NCBI GenBank assembly: GCA_014825775.1
Contig: MVAQ01000082.1
Coordinates: 1 to 64,000 of the forward strand
From: Krasilnikovozyma curviuscula
Lineage: Eukaryota; Basidiomycota; Tremellomycetes; Cystofilobasidiales; Mrakiaceae
DNA length: 64,000 nt
Direction of reading: 5' to 3'
A program made the position numbers and the translations under genes. A model generated the notes under the pieces. It saw only the letters and a list, made by a program, of their open reading frames with translations. It was not told the DNA's origin and did no database searches. This document shows positions 58,267 through 64,000 of this stretch, piece by piece (position 1 is the stretch's first letter; every line of letters starts with the position of its first letter).

Positions 58267-60667
58267 TCATATCCTCTCCGCTTGGTCCTCCAACACAGTT
58301 CCGGTATCACCGCCCCTCATCAGGTCATAGATTTTCCTTGACATCGCCTTGCCGATAGTTCTATCAGTGACAGCACCTTTATTGGAACTGACAATCTACA
58401 TGGCGGAAAAAGCCACAAGTTATTGACATCGCCTCTGTCGAAAGATTGTGTAATCTCAACTAACCTGGATACGATCCAATAGTAGCCTTCCATAATCGGC
58501 TTCACCAGTGACTTCACATTCATCGTACTTGGTCTGCAATTGACCCATAGTCTTGTACACAGAACAGATGGCATCTGCTTTGTGGATTGAGACACCTGGA
58601 ATTTGCAGCAGCATTTTGTGGAAAGTGTCTTCGGGGCCGATGCCTGACTTGATCTTCTCTGGCATGAACGAGAGGTGAGACTGTTCTATAAGCCTTCAGA
58701 AAAAACAGAGACGCGCACTATCATTACTATCTTCTCTCCCGTTGCAAGCGACAGAAGAAGTGCTCACTTGTACGGCTTGAGACCCAAATCAGCAATCATG
58801 CTGTACATTGCGTCTACAAGATCCTGATCTTTATCGACTGGGAGCCAACAGACTCTGATCAGCACAAAAAAAAAGCAGCGACGAAAGCAGCAGAAAGAGA
58901 AGGGACGGTTCACCTTGATTTAAAAAACATCTTTCTGCCAGCTGCAGCTTCACCAAAGCTCTCTCAACCTCTTCCTTCCCTACATCACTCCATGCTGCCC
59001 CCCCTCTGGAACTACCACCGCCATTAATATCGCCGCCACCCATACCAGCTCTGACACCGGCAGCATAATCGGCTCTTTCCGCCCTACTTTTCTTCTTGTA
59101 GTAGTTCGTCAGCCCATGAATGAAGATGAAGACGTCGGTCCTCGTCTGAATCTCGGAACTCTTCCCGCTCAAACTCAGATCCTTGATATCTTGAATCAGA
59201 CTCTCCAGTCGGTTGGACTGGATTCTCGCCGCCAGATCCTTGGCAGGAAGGTAGACAATTAAGACATCTTCTACCGTCCGAATGACCTCTTCGTTCGCGT
59301 TCATCTCAAAGTGTCGACCGACCTGGTGGGTGTTGGATTCGCGTTTGAACATCAAGACAGCGCCATCTCCAATTACGCAGCTCTGGTTATCTTTGTGTAC
59401 GTAGTGTTCAAAGTGAGATTCTCTGTCGATGAGCTTCTTCTGCAAGTCGAGTGCGATGCTATAGAAAGGGGATGACGGATCGGTGGATGACTGTGGGAAA
59501 AAGGTGACAATCTGCTTGACAGCGATGTTTTTATCTTTGATCTTGATGTTAGCTTTGGTATACGCCAGCTTCTGTTGTTTCTCCAACTCCTTCTGCCGCT
59601 TCTTCTCCTGTGCGAGAGCCTTTTTCTCGGCTGCAGTGCTAGGCTTGTTCGTAGCCGTCAATTGGTTCCCACCTGAGTCGTAGTCGGCCGTTATCGCCTT
59701 AGCCTTCCCTTTAGCACTCTTCGATGGACGTGACACAGCTTCTGGTTCAGAAGATGATGAGTACTGGCGCTTGTGGTTGGGTTGGACAAATCTAGAAGAC
59801 GAAGCTGAAGCGTTGGTGGTGGAAGATGCTGCTGCCAGTGTCTGCATAGCATCGTCGAACGAGGCGTCGAGTTTGTTCAGAAGAGAGGATCTTGGTCTAT
59901 TTTGTGAGACTTGAAATGTTGAAGTTGTGGAGAAAGGACGTGTTGCAGTTGCTGACCATGTCGAAGTTGAGCTCAAACTAGTGGAACGCGACGCTTCGTC
60001 CGACATGGTCTGCAAATGAATTTGAAAGAGAAGCAGTTCAAATACCGCAGAAGAATCGAATACTTCCTTTGATACTAACCGTAGAGCTACCAGCAGACAA
60101 CGTCTTCGAAGGCCGGAAGGACGGGAGCTTGCGTGGGGCACTGGAGGAACAGAAAGCCAATCAGTTATCAGAAGCACAGAGCACCACAGATTCAACAATA
60201 AATGCGTGATACTCACTAGGGTTTGATTGTTCCACTCACACTCTTCTTGATCAACGACTCAACGTCCTCCATATCCTCATCCGAATCCTCGATTTCAATA
60301 GCATTATCTAAATTTCTCCAGCTGACTGGGGCTACCACCTTTTTCTTCTCCAGAGCAGAAATTTCTGCTCCTGCAGATGATAACACTGATGCTGATGATT
60401 TTGTGGAAAGTTGTTTCGGGGCAGAGGCTGAAACGACGACATCGAAGGTTTCGATGGACGAGTCTGATACAATCTCTTCGTCCGAGAGGGAGATGACATC
60501 CGAAGTAGACTTACGTTTCCTATTGGATATCGTAGCATCAGCTTTGATCTCAACGGTAAGAGTATGGTAGGAACGCACAAAGGGATCGAGGGCGAGCGAG
60601 AGTGAGCAGTGATTTTTCGAGGAGCTAGTTCGTCGCCTGAGCTGAGAATCTCGACATAGTTCGACAT
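58267..60667 (-). CDS. EME1: Eme1/Mms4, non-catalytic partner of Mus81
   Basis: Eme1 pairs with Mus81 to form a structure-specific nuclease for crossover junctions and stalled forks. The start MSNYVEILSSGDELAPRKIT carries an acidic SSGDE patch and a second one, EIEIEDSDEDMEDVESL, lies further in, as in Eme1 proteins. After a basic Lys/Glu/Gln coiled segment (KKRQKELEKQQKLAYTKANI) comes the ERCC4 domain: NIAVKQIVTFFPQSS, SCVIGDGAVLMFKRES, TVEDVLIVYLPAKDLAARIQ, TRTDVFIFIHGLTNYYKKKS. The catalytic GDXnERKX3D triad is missing, as expected of Eme1. The tandem HhH end has FHKMLLQIPGVSIHKADAIC, SVYKTMGQLQTKYDE and RTIGKAMSRKIYDLM, and stops at 58267. It has about six introns. XPF-family alternatives are less likely because the ERK motif is absent. 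Confidence 0.8.
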
Positions 60668-61230
60668 CTTGATGATGGCCACTACTACTGGAGTGAGCGT
60701 TATGGTGGGGGAGAAGGGTAGGTGTCGCCCAGGGAACAAGAGGTTTCGCAAGGGACCTAGGAACATCCGAACGTCGTGGTTAGTTAGACAACTCGCGCCG
60801 CGGAACGCTTGACGGACGTGTCGATTTTCGTAGATAATCAAAATTTCGCAGAACACATCCTGTTTTACATAGAGGCCCTAGAGAAAAAGGCCAATAACAA
60901 TTATCGTGTGAGGTTTACTTCTGACGGTTTACAGTTCATTGGCTTTGCAAACCCCTGGCAGTTCTGTCACAACAAATCGATACACCCCCAATTTGAGAAG
61001 AGCTGAGGTGAGATATCACTTTTACCTAGGAAAGTATCACGATTTAAATAAGCCGATGCGAAAAGGTGCGAAGCGAAACATAAACAAAGCATAATGCGGA
61101 ACAAGCGATCAAAATTTGTCATGACAGACAATCTTGTTCAGTCTCTATCATTTTCCATTATCATAAATCAGCATGGCAAGTTGGTAGTAGAGCGTGTCAC
61201 TTGGTAACCGTCGAGAGATGTTCGAAAGTT
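60668..61230. other. Intergenic: EME1 5' flank
   Basis: This 0.56 kb has only short chance frames and no RNA gene that I recognise. Confidence 0.45.
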
Positions 61231-62054
61231 CTAGTATCCTGATCCTGGGAACTGGCGCTGAGCGGCTCGTAGATAGCTGCCTCGCTCAGATCTGAAAGCA
61301 AGAAATAAATATTTCAATTTCGGAGGACAAACTTGGCAAATTCGACATACAGCTGCCTCTCGCCAACTCGGTACTCAGCCTCCACATGTCGCAGAGATCG
61401 CTTTTCTTCATTAAGTCCTTTCTCAGCTCGACGACCTGAGTATCCTGAAGTTTTAGACCTCTTTAGTTCGAACTGAGCTTGTGATCTAAGATAGAAATTC
61501 AATGTGAGCTAGCTGTAACATTCGATGAAAATATAATTGATTAGTGAATACTTGCATCCAAGCCCTTACTCGGTTGATGTAGTCCATCTTGTAGATCAGC
61601 TCCTGTTCTTCAACTTTCAGTTCACCCATCCACGAAGTAAAAACTTCATTCCTGACCCAGAGATAGTTGGGAAGTTCGGATGGGAAGAAAAAACTGTCGG
61701 CTAGCTTGACTCCTCTCAAGATGGCGAGTTTCGTCTCAACCTTGGTTCCAGAGGTGCCTGATCTCTGCCATAAATCAATCAATACACAATGGAGATAAGA
61801 TTAGTATAAATTCTATAGTGAATGGTGTGGGTGATGACTAACCTCAATTTCCCGGACTCCAGCTTTAAGCAGATGCCAAAGGAAGTCTGATTCTCTTTGA
61901 GAGACTCTTCTTCTCGAATGAAGGATCCTGGATTGTTTAAACAGAAGAATGAAAAATTCTTTTGAGCGAGGCGAGGGTACTCGAGCCATTCAGCTGGGGT
62001 TGATGGGGCTGTTTGTTCGATGTGTTCAAATCCGAGGGGTAGTACCACCTCCAC
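61231..62054 (-). CDS. Uncharacterised protein, 5' end unresolved
   Basis: I do not recognise this protein. A good exon chain can be read. The first visible exon contains [20 protein letters not shown] and [20 protein letters not shown]. It splices through KLR to [20 protein letters not shown], with [20 protein letters not shown] and [20 protein letters not shown]. Another intron (GTAAGG donor or GTATTC donor) leads to [20 protein letters not shown] and [20 protein letters not shown] final 46-nt intron (GTTTGT donor) leads to [19 protein letters not shown] and TAG at 61231-61233. All joins keep frame, which is strong evidence for a real gene. No ATG precedes the first exon before a tetranucleotide repeat, so a start exon must lie further upstream or the repeat is in the leader. 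It looks soluble and charged, with a helical C-terminal half. Confidence 0.55.
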
Positions 62055-62070
62055 TTCAGTAGATGGTTGG

Positions 62071-62121
62071 AAGGATGGATGGATGAATGGATGGATGAAT
62101 GGATGGATGGATGGATGGATG
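62071..62121. repeat. ATGG/GAATGG tetranucleotide repeat
   Basis: About 50 bp of imperfect GGAT/GAAT repeats lie just upstream of the first visible exon of the uncharacterised minus-strand gene. Read in frame on -, they encode runs of Ile-His-Pro-Ser. The repeat is a likely site of length variation. Confidence 0.85.
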
Positions 62122-63412
62122 TGGTCAAGGGGAAGACAACCAAGAAGCCGGAATCCTCCCCCTTCTTTAACGCAGTGAACGTTGGTGGTGAAAGAGAGAA
62201 GAGAAGGAGCAAGATGTGGCGAAGGCTAGTGAAAGACGCGTCACAAACACTGCCCGGGCAATCGGAGTTGCAGAGCTGCGAAAGTCAATTCTGACTCGAA
62301 AAGAACTTCCGGGTATAATAGCTTCCAGGCTTCAGCTTGGATTGCGGAGTGACACCATGGAGAATTCTTTGGCGTCAGGACGACCGAAAATCAAAACAAC
62401 CCCGCTAGTTGCCATCACTACCTTTGAGCAAGACAGCCAGAACTCGTCAATACACCTGACTTGAACTTTCTCTTTCATATAAGACTGCTATGCATTCGGG
62501 AGATCATTCAAGGTTTCCATCCATGTTGAGTTTCAAACTCTTTCTAAGGCAGGCTAGTGTCCCAGGTTCGATTAGTATCAAGTTTTGGTAGGTATAGGAG
62601 TCCTGATCCTTTTTGGACCATCAAACTGCAGTCCAAACCTTCAGTTGTATTATTCTCAAGTAGTGTGGGTGTGTGGTTTGTAGATGTCGGTATCTTTGCT
62701 TGAATGATCCGCGACGAGAATGAACAGGAAATCGAAACCGACGACAGTCAAAGCGTTAAGCTCGCGGTCGTCATCTATACCGCTGGAAGTGGGGTGTAAG
62801 AGACTGCCATGATGACAATTTGAAGAACAGGTAAGTGACCATCATTTCTCTCTTTCGTAGAGCCCGAGATCAGGAGGGAGAGCTGACCGGAGACTTGCGC
62901 TTTCTGCTCTAGATAGCCAACCGATGCTTTCTGACTTCTACTCAAGGAGTCCGCGGGCCTATCCATATATTCAGAGCCGTGATCTATCGTTCTTTCCTTT
63001 CCTGTTTGTGTTCCGTAGGTGTTTCAGTGCAGTGATCCTCGCATCGATACGTCTGCTCACGAAATATACTATATTCCCCTTGACACGTCTGAATTATATT
63101 TCCATAGAAAAGGAAGGTTTGAGAAGGAAGAATCAATTACTGATGAGTACTTTAACAGATTCGTCAACCGGGCCTAGGTTAATATTCAGCTGGAGCGGTG
63201 TTGTCGCAGGTGTAGGGGTCCAGAGAGATAACTGGGACGGATAACTCAGGAACCGTAGGAGTAGGATCGAGACCTTCATACAATACATTGGCTTTCCCTA
63301 CTATAAAGCAAGGAAAGAGAAATTCAACATGCGAATATGTTGCGGCACTCCTGCATTTCAAACATTCTGCTGTCGGCGGTCATCCAGCAATTCTCAGTTG
63401 TTCCTCCTCCTG
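62122..63412. other. Intergenic region before the right-edge membrane-protein gene
   Basis: This 1.3 kb is probably the 5' flank of two divergent genes. It may contain the missing start exon of the minus-strand gene; a frame starting ATGGCAACTAGCGGGG near 62415 on - is one candidate but its splice joint is unclear. No RNA gene was seen. Confidence 0.35.
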
Positions 63413-64000
63413 ATGGAAGAGCAGATCCAATGGGTCCCTCTAGGGATCCTTGTATCGTTCTTTCTTGTAATTGTAACCCTGCTAGGCTCCATCGACCACC
63501 AGATCATCACCACAGCGCTCAAGACGCCCCGTTCGAAACTGCCTATCAAATTGATCGCGCTCTTCTCAGCTCTATCGCTCTTATCTCTGGTCCATACATG
63601 GCTGCATATGATACGGTTCATGATTGTGAGCTCAATATGGGCGTTGCTATTTCTCTCACAGTCTACTGACCCATCGTTCGATTGGGGAGGGTCACAGTGG
63701 TCTTTCCGTAGCTGGAACACGACCTCTAAGCCAGCCTCGCTTACAACGATCTCACACTGGCTGAAGGAGACGACTCTGTTTGAACAAGCTTGGATCATGG
63801 TGTGCTCTGGTTCGACGGCGGGGAGTAGTCCTGAGGCGGGTCGGACAAGGTGGTTCTTCAGTGAAGGCATTTGCAGCTTCGCAGTCTTCATGACGGTGTT
63901 TGTTTGGCTGAAATGTGAGTGATAATGATAAGTTGGACACTTTATTTTCTGTGTGAGGTCGGTCCTGATGTGTTTGTCACTCGTCGCAACCTGTAGCTGC
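63413..64000 (+). CDS. Membrane protein, 3' end outside the window
   Basis: This gene is partial at the right edge. The chosen ATG reads MEEQIQWVPLGILVSFFLVI. At least four hydrophobic helices follow: LGILVSFFLVIVTLLGSI, LIALFSALSLLSLVHTWLH, FMIVSSIWALLFLSQS, and FSEGICSFAVFMTVFVWLK. Between them is a polar loop with WLKETTLFEQAWIMV. The exon ends at CTGAAAT before GTGAGT (63917), and a CTGTAG acceptor sits at the window edge (63991-63996), so the next exon starts at 63997. I recognise only a general resemblance to fungal multi-pass membrane proteins with a WL-E/D-T-LF-x-QAW segment; no function is assigned. Confidence 0.6.

Noticed and set aside
63394..63891. 165-codon minus frame opposite the right-edge membrane protein
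   Set aside because: It is the shadow of the plus-strand exon, which has membrane helices and clean splice sites.

Overview
The window is nuclear DNA of a fungus, most likely a basidiomycete yeast of the Tremellomycetes type. This rests on the gene set (fungal perilipin-like protein, OPT oligopeptide transporter, wax-synthase-like MBOAT, fungal O-fucosyltransferase-like protein, Bet3, Vps16, Yra1, Eme1) and on gene structure. Almost every gene is cut by several very short introns, mostly 45-90 nt, with GTGAGT/GTAAGT donors and pyrimidine-rich tracts before AG. I see no transposon, tRNA, rRNA or CRISPR array. No lineage-specific marker was available, so the species is not named.

Layout, left to right. 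At 1-5 kb lie a terminal exon of an unseen gene, ferrochelatase HEM15 (-) and a perilipin-like lipid-droplet protein (-). At 6-10 kb are the isoprenylcysteine methyltransferase STE14 (-) and a wax-synthase-domain MBOAT (-). At 11-15.3 kb are an O-fucosyltransferase-like type II membrane protein (+) and a secreted GH43 glycosidase (+). At 15.7-20.3 kb are exonuclease 1 (-) and an unknown membrane protein (-). A 3.7 kb gene-poor regulatory region precedes an OPT transporter (+, 24.0-27.5 kb), followed by VPS16 (+). At 31.6-35.8 kb is a GH35 beta-galactosidase with an apparent N-terminal membrane anchor (-). It is divergent from a STN1-like OB-fold protein (+, 36.7-38.7 kb), which is followed by a GT61-like glycosyltransferase (+). 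At 41.7-45.6 kb are the TRAPP subunit BET3 (-) and a sorbitol/xylitol-dehydrogenase-type enzyme (-). At 47.4-54.3 kb, three genes follow head to tail on +: cytosolic arginyl-tRNA synthetase, endonuclease V and an ELYS-domain nucleoporin-like protein. At 55-60.7 kb are the mRNA-export adaptor YRA1/ALY (-) and the Mus81 partner EME1 (-). The window ends with an uncharacterised gene (-, 61.2-62 kb, 5' end unresolved) and the start of a membrane-protein gene (+).

The genes look like an ordinary chromosomal arm. Neighbours mostly serve unrelated housekeeping roles and I see no biosynthetic cluster or clear novel system. Two loose themes are carbohydrate handling (GH43, GH35, GT61, O-fucosyltransferase-like, polyol dehydrogenase) and DNA metabolism (EXO1, STN1-like, endonuclease V, EME1). 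The most interesting local signals are in gene structure. YRA1 carries an 870-nt intron, far longer than its neighbours, with internal acceptors that give either an immediate stop or a 160-codon open frame. EXO1 carries a 13-nt micro-exon that contains a predicted catalytic aspartate codon. CDS coordinates below span from start to stop and include introns.
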